DNA from: Paraburkholderia bannensis NBRC 103871
Lineage (GTDB): Bacteria > Pseudomonadota > Gammaproteobacteria > Burkholderiales > Burkholderiaceae
Assembly (NCBI RefSeq): GCF_000685015.1
Contig: NZ_BAYA01000018.1
Location: 1 to 64,000 of the forward strand
Reading direction: 5' to 3'
DNA length: 64,000 nucleotides
In this document: positions 56,416 to 64,000 of the stretch, in pieces
Layout: each line of letters starts with the position of its first letter
Numbering within the stretch: position 1 is the stretch's first letter
The notes under the pieces: model-generated
Databases searched by the model: none
What the model was told of the DNA's origin: nothing
What the model saw: only the letters and a program-made list of their open reading frames with translations
Made by a program: the position numbers and the translations under genes

Positions 56416-56438
56416 AGTATTCTTTTTTGAATACTATT
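56416..56438. promoter_or_regulatory. Palindromic operator-like site upstream of porin
   Basis: AGTATTC (56416-56422), six T, GAATACT (56429-56435) form a 7-6-7 palindrome. The right half extends to TTGAATACTATT, the same 12 bases found upstream of the VanA-like gene. About 100 bp upstream of the porin GTG. Confidence 0.6.
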
Positions 56439-56842
56439 ATCGTAGTTACTATGGGTAGGCGGGTCAACGAACAATCGCGTTCGTAGTGGTTTACGACCAG
56501 TTAGGGTTCGTGTGAAGAATCGGAGCACGCTCGCCGCGCAGTTTTGATCGGCTGGGGAAACAACGCAGGGGTACCGTTATGGAGTCACGCTGCCTGTTCG
56601 CCCGGTTACGACCCGCGGAGAACGGGTCAAACCGGATTCTGCTGCCGGCCAGTTTCTGCCAATCGCCGTATTCGCGGCCGTGTCATTCAAGCGACGGCTT
56701 CCGTCCAAAACTTGCCCGACGGCGCGTCTGTTATCCCCAGCCGTATTGGCGCGATCGGAATTATGCATGGCGCGTTTTGCTAGTGTCACCCGTGGCTCAA
56801 ACGCCTACTATCTGGCTATCCAATCAAACTAGCGAGAACGGC
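56439..56842. other. Intergenic stretch between porin and short-chain dehydrogenase
   Basis: About 400 bp containing no convincing gene. The middle (56580-56790) is high-GC and can be read open in several frames, but none shows a domain or a good ribosome site. It presumably holds the promoter of the dehydrogenase-AraC pair; I could not place -35 and -10 elements with confidence. Confidence 0.45.
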
Positions 56843-57625
56843 ATGCAACCCGGAATGGCATTGATCACTGGCGCGTCAAGCGGCATCGGTCTCGAACTGG
56901 CGCGCTTCCATGCAAGCAAGGGCGGCGATGTCGTTCTTGTTGCGCGTTCGCGTGACAAGCTCGAATCAATCAAGCAGGAGCTCCAGACGAAACATGGCGT
57001 GAAAGCTTATGTCATCGCGGAAGACCTCGCCGACCCCGGTTCGGCCGATCGCGTCTTTTCTGCCACTGAGACACTGGGGCTTTGCATCGACGTCCTGATC
57101 AATAACGCCGGCTTTGGCGGCCACGGCAAATTTGTCGAACGCAATCTCCAGGCCGAACAAGCGATGATGCAGGTCAACATCGTGACGCTGACCAACCTGA
57201 CACATCACTACCTGAAAGGCATGGTGGCCCGTCGGCGTGGACGTATCTTGAATGTCTCTTCGACCGCGTCGTTCATGCCGGGCCCTCTCCAGGCCGTGTA
57301 CTACGCGACCAAGGCCTATGTCACCTCGTTCACTCAGGCTATTGCCGAAGAAGTCCGCGAGTATGGCGTCACCGCCACGGCACTATGCCCCGGCGCGGTG
57401 GCGACTGGTTTCGTCGCCGCTGGCGATCTGCAAGGCGTGAGCGTCTGGAAGAACGCCAAGTCAGCAGATTCAGTAGCACGCTGTGGCTACGAGGCCATGG
57501 AGCGCGGCGAACTGGTGGCCTTCAATGAAGGCAAGCTGCAAATCGTCCTCGATTGGATTGTTCCGTTACTGCCGCGCAAAACAGTGTTGAAGATGTCGCG
57601 GCAGGCGATGGAAAAGGTTGCTTGA
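56843..57625 (+). CDS. Short-chain dehydrogenase/reductase
   Basis: 260 aa from the ATG at 56843 (AGCGAGAACGGC upstream), although the frame stays open further 5'. Classical SDR: cofactor loop TGASSGIG at residues 9-16, INNAGFGG (NNAG), active-site Ser in NVSSTAS and YYATK (Tyr-x-x-x-Lys). It contains the PGAVATGF segment after the active site. The stop overlaps the AraC gene start (TGATG), so the two are coupled. The substrate is unknown. Confidence 0.9.
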   Translation: MQPGMALITGASSGIGLELARFHASKGGDVVLVARSRDKLESIKQELQTKHGVKAYVIAEDLADPGSADRVFSATETLGLCIDVLINNAGFGGHGKFVERNLQAEQAMMQVNIVTLTNLTHHYLKGMVARRRGRILNVSSTASFMPGPLQAVYYATKAYVTSFTQAIAEEVREYGVTATALCPGAVATGFVAAGDLQGVSVWKNAKSADSVARCGYEAMERGELVAFNEGKLQIVLDWIVPLLPRKTVLKMSRQAMEKVA

Positions 57626-58629
57626 TGAAGCAGGCTACGCGCTTTTCCGTGCATCCCGGATGGAAACTGATCGTCGTCGATATGGGCATCGCACCCGGCG
57701 ATTTGCTAGCGCTGGCCGAACTTCCCGCCGACCTGTTTAGCCGCAAGGATGCCTCGCTGACGCCTGCCGAATACTTTCGTATCTTTCACAGTCTCGAGAC
57801 GATGGTCGGGGAAGCACAGTTGCCGGTACGGCTTGGTAGTGGCATCTCGGTCGAGGCATTCGATACGTCGCTTTTCGCATGCCTGTGCAGCCCGAATCTG
57901 AATGTCGCACTCACCCGGCTCGCGGAATACAAGCGCCTTTGCGGACCATTGGCGATGGATGTAGCCGTTGGTCGAAACTGTACTGAGGTGCTCATCGAAT
58001 GCTACGGCTACGATCGTCCGCTACCGCGCAGCCTATGCGCAATGGAAGTGGTTTTCTTCACGCAACTGGCGCGCCTCGCCACGCGGCACGCGATTAACCC
58101 GATAGAAGCGGAATTGGCGACGCTGCCGTGTGAGACAAGGCCGTGCGAAGAGTTTATCGGCTGCCGCTTGCAGCACGGCAGGCAGAATCGCATCAGCTTC
58201 TCGGCAGAGGACGCCGCGCGACCGTTCCTGACCGAGAACGTGGCCATGTGGCAATTCTTCGAGCCGGAGCTACAGGCGCGACTCTCGAAACTCGATGCCG
58301 ATGCAAGCGCGCGCGAACGCGTACGCAGCGCGCTGCTCGATATGCTGCCGAGCGGCCAGAGCAGCATCGACGATATCTCGAACCGTCTGGCAATGAGCAA
58401 GCGATCGCTACAGCGCCATCTCGCCGACGAAGCGGTCAGTTATCAGGATGTGCTTAACGGCACGCGACAGGAACTGGCTAGCTACTATCTTGCCCGTTCG
58501 GCAATCTCGCCTGGCGAGATTGCGTTCCTGATTGGTTTTCAGGATACCAACTCATTCCTGCGTGCTTTCAAGGCATGGACGGGTGTTACTCCAGGGGAAT
58601 ACCGCAATATGCACGCTCGTCCGGTGTGA
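57625..58629 (+). CDS. AraC-family regulator (OruR/arabinose-binding-domain type)
   Basis: 334 aa. The N-terminal ~200 residues match the AraC-type ligand domain found in OruR-like regulators (SLETMVGEAQLPVRLGSGIS, FFTQLARLATRHAINP). The C-terminal AraC domain carries SIDDISNRLAMSKRSLQRHL, SYYLARSAISPGEIAFLIGF and FLRAFKAWTGVTPGEYR. The ATG overlaps the dehydrogenase stop by one base, so it probably regulates that gene. Its 3' end coincides with the break in the PLP-enzyme remnant on the other strand. Confidence 0.92.
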   Translation: MKQATRFSVHPGWKLIVVDMGIAPGDLLALAELPADLFSRKDASLTPAEYFRIFHSLETMVGEAQLPVRLGSGISVEAFDTSLFACLCSPNLNVALTRLAEYKRLCGPLAMDVAVGRNCTEVLIECYGYDRPLPRSLCAMEVVFFTQLARLATRHAINPIEAELATLPCETRPCEEFIGCRLQHGRQNRISFSAEDAARPFLTENVAMWQFFEPELQARLSKLDADASARERVRSALLDMLPSGQSSIDDISNRLAMSKRSLQRHLADEAVSYQDVLNGTRQELASYYLARSAISPGEIAFLIGFQDTNSFLRAFKAWTGVTPGEYRNMHARPV

Positions 58630-59024
58630 CGCAGACGCAAAATACGCCAGACGGCCTCGTACGTCACGTCGCTGACTACGACATGATCGCCACTTTTCAG
58701 AAACGTGAAGAAGATCGCATGTAGCGCCGCGACACCGGTGCTAAAAACAACCGCATCTTCGCCGCGCTCCATGGCTGCCAGCTTACGTTCAAGACAAAGC
58801 TGGTTGTAGCTCCGGTTGCGTGTATAAAACAGCGTTTGCGCATCCGACCAGTCGAGCGAGGTCGGGTCATCAGGCAACCGGTACGAATTCGCCATCACAA
58901 TAGGCGTCCGGATTGCCCCTGCAGTGGTGTCGGTGAGATTGCCGCCATGTACTGCCTGACTGTCGAAGGCCAGGCTCGCCAGATACGCCTTGTCGGGGCG
59001 TTGCTGAGTGCCTCTGGTTGCCAT
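58630..59024 (-). pseudogene. Truncated Cys/Met-metabolism PLP enzyme (cystathionine beta-lyase-like), N-terminal remnant
   Basis: About 127 codons match the start of trans-sulfuration enzymes: TQAVHGG-like FDSQAVHGGNL, TPIVMANSYRLPD, YTRNRSYNQLCLERKLAAME, GEDAVVFSTGVAALHAIFF, and GDHVVVSDVTYEAVWR. Homology stops there, a few bases from the AraC stop, and the frame then runs into the antisense of the AraC gene until 58539. The PLP-binding Lys and two thirds of the enzyme are missing, so it cannot be active. A normal family member has about 390-400 residues. It points to a deletion or insertion that joined the SDR-AraC pair to this locus. Confidence 0.8.
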
Positions 59025-59069
59025 GGGTTACGCTCCTCAATCACTTCCCAATCCGGCTGACTGCATTGA

Positions 59070-60536
59070 CTAGACCGTTCTCCGGATGCAAACAACCTTC
59101 GGCTGGGTCATCTCTTCGTACGCAAAACGCACGCCTTCACGGCCGAGGCTGCCGTACTTGAAACCCCCGAACGGCATGGCGTCAAACCGGTAGTCCGACG
59201 AGTCGTTGATCATGACGCCACCCGCCTCGAGGCTGTTAGCCGCCTTAAGTGCAGCATGCAGGTCACTCGTGAAGATGCCCGCATGGAGGCTGTACTCGGG
59301 ACCGTTGGCAAGCGTTAGCGCCTCATCCAGCGTATCGATGCGCTGAAGCACGACAACCGGACTGAAGATCTCCTGCGTCCAGAGTTCGCAGGCGAAGCTG
59401 ACCTCTTCCAGCACAGTGGGCGCGTAGACCGAGCCGGCGCAGGTATTGCCGCACAGCAGTGTCGCGCCCTGCCCAATCGCTGCATCCACGATACCTTTCG
59501 TCCGCAAGGCCGACTGTGCCGTGATCATGGGCCCGACGTCGGTGTCGGGCTGCGTGGGATCCCCTGCCTTCAGGGCTTCAGTGGCAGCAACAAACCGCGC
59601 CTTGAACGCCTCGTAAATGGAAGACTGGATCAGGATTCGCTGGGTGCCGATACAGTTCTGGCCCGCAGCCCAATAGGCCCCAGAAACACACGATTTAACA
59701 GCGTCATCGAGGTCGCAGTCAGCCAGAACGATAACGGGTGCGTTCCCTCCCAGATCCATTGCCAGCTTTTTCAGCCCTGCGGACCGGGCGATTTTCTCGC
59801 CCGTCGAAAAGCCGCCGGTAAAGGAGACCATTCTCACGTCCCTGGACGAAACGAGTGCCTGCCCAAGTGCGGCGCGCCCCGTCGCAACCGACACAACGTT
59901 CGATGGCATGCCCGCGGCCATCAGATAGTTGACGAGCTTGATTGTTGAAAGAGGTGTCAGCTCGGATGGTTTGATCACGACTCCGTTGCCGCCAGCAATC
60001 GCCGGCCCCAGCTTGTGCGCGGCCAGGTTGAGCGGATCGTTATAAGGCGTAATGGCAACGATGATGCCGAGCGGTTCGCGGGTGAACCATCCCTGGCGGT
60101 TCTCCGATCCTGCGTAGCCGTCGAACGGTACGACCTCACCCGCACTGCGACGCGCCTCGTCGGCAGACAACTTGAGCGTGTTGACGCAGCGAAGCACTTC
60201 CTTTTTCGCCTGACGGATCGTCTTGCCGGCTTCGGCGACAATGAGATCGGCAAAAGCGTCCTTGTCACGCTCCACCATCAACGCGCAGTTCTCAAGCACG
60301 CGGGCGCGTTCATGACGGGACAGGTTCCTGCAAACACGCGCACCCGCCCTGGCCGCCTCAATCAGCAACTGCGCGCCTTCCGGTGGAATGTTCGCGACGA
60401 TCCCGACTTCGGCGCCATCGAACGGATTCGTCACGGGAATAAAGCCAAACGATGACTCTGTGTGGAATGCGGGAACGTTCACGTCAAAGGGCCTCCGGCC
60501 GTATTGTTTGCTGTCTGCAGCAGTGATGTCCGGCAT
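59070..60536 (-). CDS. NAD(P)-dependent aldehyde dehydrogenase
   Basis: 488 aa. ALDH motifs in order: ITPYNDPLNLAAHKLGPAIA (cofactor site), FTGGFSTGEKIA, MDLGGNAPVIV (the position of the usual catalytic Glu is Asp) and the catalytic Cys in GQNCIGTQRI, then EIFSPVVVL and MPFGGFKYGSLG near the C-terminus. It is nearest in style to phosphonoacetaldehyde, lactaldehyde and succinate-semialdehyde dehydrogenases. It is in a minus-strand run with a PhzF-like and an aminotransferase gene, so it may oxidise an aldehyde from amino-acid breakdown. Confidence 0.92.
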   Translation of the reverse strand: MPDITAADSKQYGRRPFDVNVPAFHTESSFGFIPVTNPFDGAEVGIVANIPPEGAQLLIEAARAGARVCRNLSRHERARVLENCALMVERDKDAFADLIVAEAGKTIRQAKKEVLRCVNTLKLSADEARRSAGEVVPFDGYAGSENRQGWFTREPLGIIVAITPYNDPLNLAAHKLGPAIAGGNGVVIKPSELTPLSTIKLVNYLMAAGMPSNVVSVATGRAALGQALVSSRDVRMVSFTGGFSTGEKIARSAGLKKLAMDLGGNAPVIVLADCDLDDAVKSCVSGAYWAAGQNCIGTQRILIQSSIYEAFKARFVAATEALKAGDPTQPDTDVGPMITAQSALRTKGIVDAAIGQGATLLCGNTCAGSVYAPTVLEEVSFACELWTQEIFSPVVVLQRIDTLDEALTLANGPEYSLHAGIFTSDLHAALKAANSLEAGGVMINDSSDYRFDAMPFGGFKYGSLGREGVRFAYEEMTQPKVVCIRRTV

Positions 60537-60564
60537 ACCTTCGCGGTGCCGGCACCTCGGGTTT

Positions 60565-61440
60565 CTAGACCATCAGTGAACCTTCGATACACGTCACGCA
60601 AGCGCCACCGACACGCACCTTGCCGCTCGCATCCAAACTCACGTTGACGCGCCCGTCCCGACCGACGCAACGGCCCTGAGTCGCCACATAATCCGTCCCA
60701 CTGAGCGGCAACAGACCTCGCGCCCGCTGGAACGCAGCCACGCTAGCGTTGCCGCTCCCACAGACAGGATCTTCTTCAACGCCGCAGGAGGGCGCAAACG
60801 TACGCACTTCTATTGCCGGGTCGCCATGTGCGTGTGCGCCGAACACCGTGACGCCCGTGGCGCCGAGACGACGCTCGAATTGAGCCAATCGCGTGAAATC
60901 GGGTCGCAGACCGAGCACCGAGCTCGCGTCGTCCAAGCGCGCAATCACCCAGACTGGGCCGACGTCGACGATGGCCGGGTCGCTTTGCACTGACACCTTG
61001 CAGCCAAGAATGTCTTCCAGCTCCGCAATGTCATGCGTTAGCAGCGGCTCCAACTTCGCAGAAGGAAGCGCGAACGTGAGCATGCGATCGCGGCCCTGTT
61101 CCTGTACCGTCAGTTCAACGAGGCCAGCGTCGCATTGCTGTACCAGACGGCCACCCGCACGAAGCGCAACGCGGTTCGCTTCGAGTACGGCGTGAGCACT
61201 CCCCAATGTCGGATGCCCTGCGAACGGAAGCTCACTGCGCGGCGTAAAGATACGTAGACGATAGTCCGCTGCATCTGTCGCAGGCGGAAAAACAAACGTC
61301 GTTTCCGATAGATTCGTCCACCCGGCGATGGCCTGCATCTCATCGGCGCTCAACCCTTGTGCATCCAGTATCACGGCCACAGGATTACCCCGAAGGGGTT
61401 GCGATGTGAAGACATCTACTACCTTGTAAGTCCGCTTCAT
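60565..61440 (-). CDS. PhzF-family isomerase
   Basis: 291 aa with the PhzF fold: KVVDVFTSQPLRGNPVAVIL at the start, NLSETTFVF holding the catalytic Glu, LPFAGHPTLGSAH, and the closing FAPSCGVEEDPVCGSGNASV. The family includes trans-2,3-dihydro-3-hydroxyanthranilate isomerase and diaminopimelate-epimerase-like enzymes; most members have no known substrate. No other phenazine gene is in the window, so a phenazine role is unlikely. Spaced 28 bp from the aldehyde dehydrogenase gene. Confidence 0.92.
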   Translation of the reverse strand: MKRTYKVVDVFTSQPLRGNPVAVILDAQGLSADEMQAIAGWTNLSETTFVFPPATDAADYRLRIFTPRSELPFAGHPTLGSAHAVLEANRVALRAGGRLVQQCDAGLVELTVQEQGRDRMLTFALPSAKLEPLLTHDIAELEDILGCKVSVQSDPAIVDVGPVWVIARLDDASSVLGLRPDFTRLAQFERRLGATGVTVFGAHAHGDPAIEVRTFAPSCGVEEDPVCGSGNASVAAFQRARGLLPLSGTDYVATQGRCVGRDGRVNVSLDASGKVRVGGACVTCIEGSLMV

Positions 61441-61509
61441 GCTGGCCTCTGTTCAACAGGTTCGCCGCCTTCGTCACGCAGGCGAGCGCAGAAATTCAGC
61501 GATTAACCG

Positions 61510-62235
61510 TTACGAACCACTGCCCGCCAACACACCGTCGATCTCGGTGTGAGTGATACCGTATTTCTCCATGCGGGCGCGGTGATCGGCCGACCCCAGA
61601 TACTTGCGCAGTTCGTCATTCACAGCCTGCAGAAGCGTCGGGTTGCTCTTGCTGAACGAAAAAGCGCCAACGGGAGCGCTCCCAACCTTGCTGACTTCAT
61701 GTGCAACAGCTTCGAGTTCCTCGTTCGCGCTGGCCGCAGCGCGGTTCCCCACTGCCGTAGCAGCAAATGCGTCAATCGTTCCTGCAAGCAAAGCTGCGAT
61801 TGCGCCCGGCTGATCGGTGAAAGTTACGATCTGGCTATCGCTCACACCTGCCGATTTGGCCGCGTCGAACTGTATTTGCCCTGGAATCAACCCCAGCCGC
61901 GCGTCGCTTCGTGCAGCCACCGCCGCATAGCTGGTCAGCGCTTTCGGATTGCCGCGGTGCACGATGAATCCGTCGCCCAACGTCCAGACAGGTACGCTGA
62001 ACGCGACGTGCTGCGCACGCTCGGCAGTCGAAAAGATGGGGACGTTCATGTCCCAGCGGCCTTCCTGTACACCGGACAGAAACTCGCCGAACGAGGTCAG
62101 CTGAAATTCGATGGCCGAGACACCGATTGCTCGAAGCACGACTTCAGCCAGTTCAATGTCTGCACCTGTCGGAACCCCGTCTTCGCCAGTGCCGTAAAAA
62201 GGGGGTTCTTCGATATAAGCGACTCTGACCTTCAT
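61510..62235 (-). CDS. Amino-acid-type solute-binding protein without signal peptide
   Basis: 241 aa from the ATG at 62235, supported by CGGAGTAGAGCC; the frame upstream adds MPTLSPLNTRSRA, which is not a signal either. The type 3 (polar amino acid) binding-protein fold is visible: VRVAYIEEPPFYG, GADIELAEVVLRAIG, FGEFLSGVQEGRWDMNVPIF, AGTIDAFAATAVGNR and PTLLQAVNDELRKYL. With no export signal it would stay in the cytoplasm, and no permease or ATPase is encoded nearby. It may be a cytosolic ligand-binding or enzyme-like derivative, or the true start may be misread. Confidence 0.83.
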   Translation of the reverse strand: MKVRVAYIEEPPFYGTGEDGVPTGADIELAEVVLRAIGVSAIEFQLTSFGEFLSGVQEGRWDMNVPIFSTAERAQHVAFSVPVWTLGDGFIVHRGNPKALTSYAAVAARSDARLGLIPGQIQFDAAKSAGVSDSQIVTFTDQPGAIAALLAGTIDAFAATAVGNRAAASANEELEAVAHEVSKVGSAPVGAFSFSKSNPTLLQAVNDELRKYLGSADHRARMEKYGITHTEIDGVLAGSGS

Positions 62236-62345
62236 GGCTCTACTCCGCGTATTAAGGGGTGAAAGGGTTGGCATTGCGTAACCAAACCGGTGGATCGCTT
62301 TGGGGCAATGCCGCCTGAGCGCTTCATTGCAACGCGCTCCGGCTG

Positions 62346-63578
62346 TCAGGCTGCAACCGCGTCCAGCGCCGACGAGAGCGCAGACAGCGCAGAGCCCAGG
62401 CGCTCGGGCGGCAGGTAACCAAAACCAAGTCGGAACACCCGACTGCTTTCACCAAACCATGCGCCCGATGCAAGCTGCAGGTCGTAATCAGGCAATCCAT
62501 CCCAGAACCGCGAGACTGCTCCATCGTCGAATACGTCGGACCGCAGACGCAGGCAGCACAACGCACCGGCATCTGGCCTCACCCACTCGATACGCTTGTG
62601 TTCGCCCGCGCACCAGACCGCCAGTTCCCCGAGGGCGCCGGCAAGCAGCCGACGTCGCGATGCGAGTACATCGTCCCGGTGGCGCAGCAAGACCGCGGCG
62701 AGCGTCTCATCGAGTACCGAACCCGAGATCACGGTATTCATCTTGGCGACGGTCAAACGTGCGCGAAGATCGGCGTTCGCTACCGTGAGCCAGCCCGTCC
62801 TCAAACCTGGTGCACCGAGCGCCTTGGAGACCGATGCACCGGTGACGATGCGCGGATCGAACGCGGCGAAACTGTCGAGCGCGGCATGTTCACCGTAGGT
62901 GGCTTCGCGGTAGGTTTCGTCGATGAAAAGTATCGCTTCCGGGGAATGCTTTTTCATCAAGGCAAGAAGCTTCTCGATGTCCGCGCGCGTCACCTGAACG
63001 CCGCTCGGATTCTGCGGTGAAGCGATGCTGACGAGCCGCGTCTTCGGCGACAGGTTCGCCTCGATCTGCTCCAGGTCGAGCCGATAGCCGCTCTCGAACG
63101 ACAGGCGCACCTCGCGGACGTTCACGCCGACACCGAGCAGGCTGTCGCGACTCGGCGGAAAGCATGGCGTCGCGAGCACGGCCTCATCACCCGGCCGGCA
63201 GACTTCGAACGCCAGAAGGAAGAGCGCAAGCGCGGTGCCCTGCGTCGTGATGATCTGCTCAGCCGGAACCTTGCAGACCTCTGCAATGGCCTCACGGAGT
63301 TCGATTGCCCCTGCGGATCTGGAGTAGCCAAGTTTCAGTTTCCGGATGCGCTCGATTCCGGCCAGATCCAGGAGTTCGCCCACCGTCAGATCCTGCGAGG
63401 TGCTCTCCGCCAGGTTAAGCGGCCGATTCACATCGAGCAGGGAAATGATCTCGTTATAGGGAAATCGGCCGCGCCAATCGGGGGATGCCGACGCGTTCGA
63501 AGTTTCTGCGGGCGAACATCCTCGCAGGGTCTCGGCCGCACTCAGGCCCGGTCGCAGGGAACGATTCGGGGCAGACAT
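62346..63578 (-). CDS. Class I/II PLP-dependent aminotransferase
   Basis: 410 aa from the ATG at 63578 (AAGGAGCCCCG upstream); the frame extends to 63743 without a ribosome site. Fold type I marks: LKLGYSRSAGAIELREAIAE, TTQGTALALFLLAFEV, SPQNPSGVQVT, FIDETYREATYG, and the PLP Lys in GASVSKALGAPGLRTGWL. It is first in the minus-strand run (aminotransferase, binding protein, PhzF-like, aldehyde dehydrogenase, PLP remnant). A MocR-type regulator is transcribed divergently 157 bp away and probably controls it. Confidence 0.92.
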   Translation of the reverse strand: MSAPNRSLRPGLSAAETLRGCSPAETSNASASPDWRGRFPYNEIISLLDVNRPLNLAESTSQDLTVGELLDLAGIERIRKLKLGYSRSAGAIELREAIAEVCKVPAEQIITTQGTALALFLLAFEVCRPGDEAVLATPCFPPSRDSLLGVGVNVREVRLSFESGYRLDLEQIEANLSPKTRLVSIASPQNPSGVQVTRADIEKLLALMKKHSPEAILFIDETYREATYGEHAALDSFAAFDPRIVTGASVSKALGAPGLRTGWLTVANADLRARLTVAKMNTVISGSVLDETLAAVLLRHRDDVLASRRRLLAGALGELAVWCAGEHKRIEWVRPDAGALCCLRLRSDVFDDGAVSRFWDGLPDYDLQLASGAWFGESSRVFRLGFGYLPPERLGSALSALSSALDAVAA

Positions 63579-63735
63579 CGGGGCTCCTTTGGTCGCAACA
63601 GGAATAGGCGCATCGTAGCGCTGTGCAGCCGACCATAACAGCCACAATTTTCTGCTAATTGAACCATCACAGTTTTGCTTGGCGAACCGGAAGGCACGGC
63701 TAGATAATGGAAGTTCCCAGGTCACGAGCGCTCCC

Positions 63736-64000
63736 GTGAACACGCCTACACCTTATCGTTACGAACAGCTGGCCGAGCTTATCGTCGGCATGATCGACAA
63801 TGGCGCACTGGCGCCAGGTATGCGCCTGCCCTCCGTGCGTGCGGTCAGCGAGCAACATCAGATCAGCATCTCGACGGCCCTGCAGGCATACCGTCTACTC
63901 GAAGATCGCGGTGTGCTTGTCGCGCGTCCTCAGTCGGGCTTCTACGTCGCGAGCGCGCACCGCGGCACCCTCGCATTGCCGTCGGCCTCTCGGCCGCGCG
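63736..64000 (+). CDS. MocR/GntR-family regulator, 5' part, runs off right edge
   Basis: 88 codons are in the window from a GTG at 63736; the ATG at 63705 is in another frame and stops at once. The winged helix is complete: QLAELIVGMIDNGALAPGMR, LPSVRAVSEQHQISISTALQ, YRLLEDRGVLVARPQSGFYV. MocR-type proteins fuse this to an aminotransferase-like domain that senses PLP adducts, which would fit the PLP enzymes beside it, but that domain is beyond the edge. No strong ribosome site was found for the GTG. Confidence 0.8.
   Translation, partial: MNTPTPYRYEQLAELIVGMIDNGALAPGMRLPSVRAVSEQHQISISTALQAYRLLEDRGVLVARPQSGFYVASAHRGTLALPSASRPR

Noticed and set aside
60565..61440. Phenazine biosynthesis from the PhzF-like gene
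   Set aside because: No other phz gene is present, and PhzF-family proteins are widespread without phenazine production.

Overview
The window is high-GC DNA with codon use, porins and regulators typical of a Burkholderiaceae beta-proteobacterium (Paraburkholderia, Caballeronia or Trinickia type). No rRNA or tRNA gene, CRISPR array or intact transposase was seen. It reads as four blocks.

Block 1 (1-29,217, all minus strand) is a siderophore locus. From its promoter inward the order is MbtH-like protein, type II thioesterase, a SznF/GrbD-like N-oxygenase with a C-terminal cupin, a YqcI/YcgG (GrbE-like) protein, a TauD/SyrP-like dioxygenase, a PvdE/SyrD-type exporter, a FepC-type ATPase, and two giant NRPS genes. 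The first NRPS starts with a fatty acyl-AMP ligase. The second runs off the left edge. The SznF-like plus YqcI/YcgG pair is the hallmark of C-diazeniumdiolate (graminine) siderophores such as gramibactin. My hand reading of the adenylation pockets gives acyl - Gly-like code followed by an epimerase - Thr-like - Asp - Thr - Gly-like - (cut). I infer that the two Gly-like pockets load graminine and that the Asp is beta-hydroxylated, giving a hexadentate lipopeptide. A promoter and a perfect palindrome resembling a Fur box precede the MbtH gene.

Block 2 (about 29,220-32,370) is an AT-richer stretch with a secreted OmpA-like protein, a small protein that may be immunity-like, an ArsR-DUF2087 regulator, a diverged 42-bp repeat pair and a 12-bp-stem hairpin. 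It looks like an acquired or decaying insert.

Block 3 (32,371-56,440) is a large catabolic locus. It holds two Rieske oxygenases, a phthalate-dioxygenase-type reductase, a group D flavin monooxygenase and a flavin reductase. It also holds a LigB-type extradiol dioxygenase, a LigJ/ACMSD-like amidohydrolase, three tandem RraA/LigK-like proteins, two more amidohydrolases, an alcohol dehydrogenase, a flavoprotein dehydrogenase, an MLE-type enolase-superfamily enzyme, an MFS transporter, a beta-propeller protein and two porins. Three paralogous FCD-type GntR regulators sit in it. A related TTGAATACTATT-like site precedes at least three transcription units. The logic is ring oxygenation, 4,5-type meta cleavage, hydration and aldol cleavage to central metabolites; the substrate is not identifiable from sequence.

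Block 4 (56,843-64,000) has a short-chain dehydrogenase coupled to an AraC regulator. Their end abuts a decapitated Cys/Met-metabolism PLP enzyme. Next come an aldehyde dehydrogenase, a PhzF-family protein, a substrate-binding protein without signal peptide, an aminotransferase, and a divergent MocR-type regulator cut by the right edge. This looks like an amino-acid-derivative utilisation locus.
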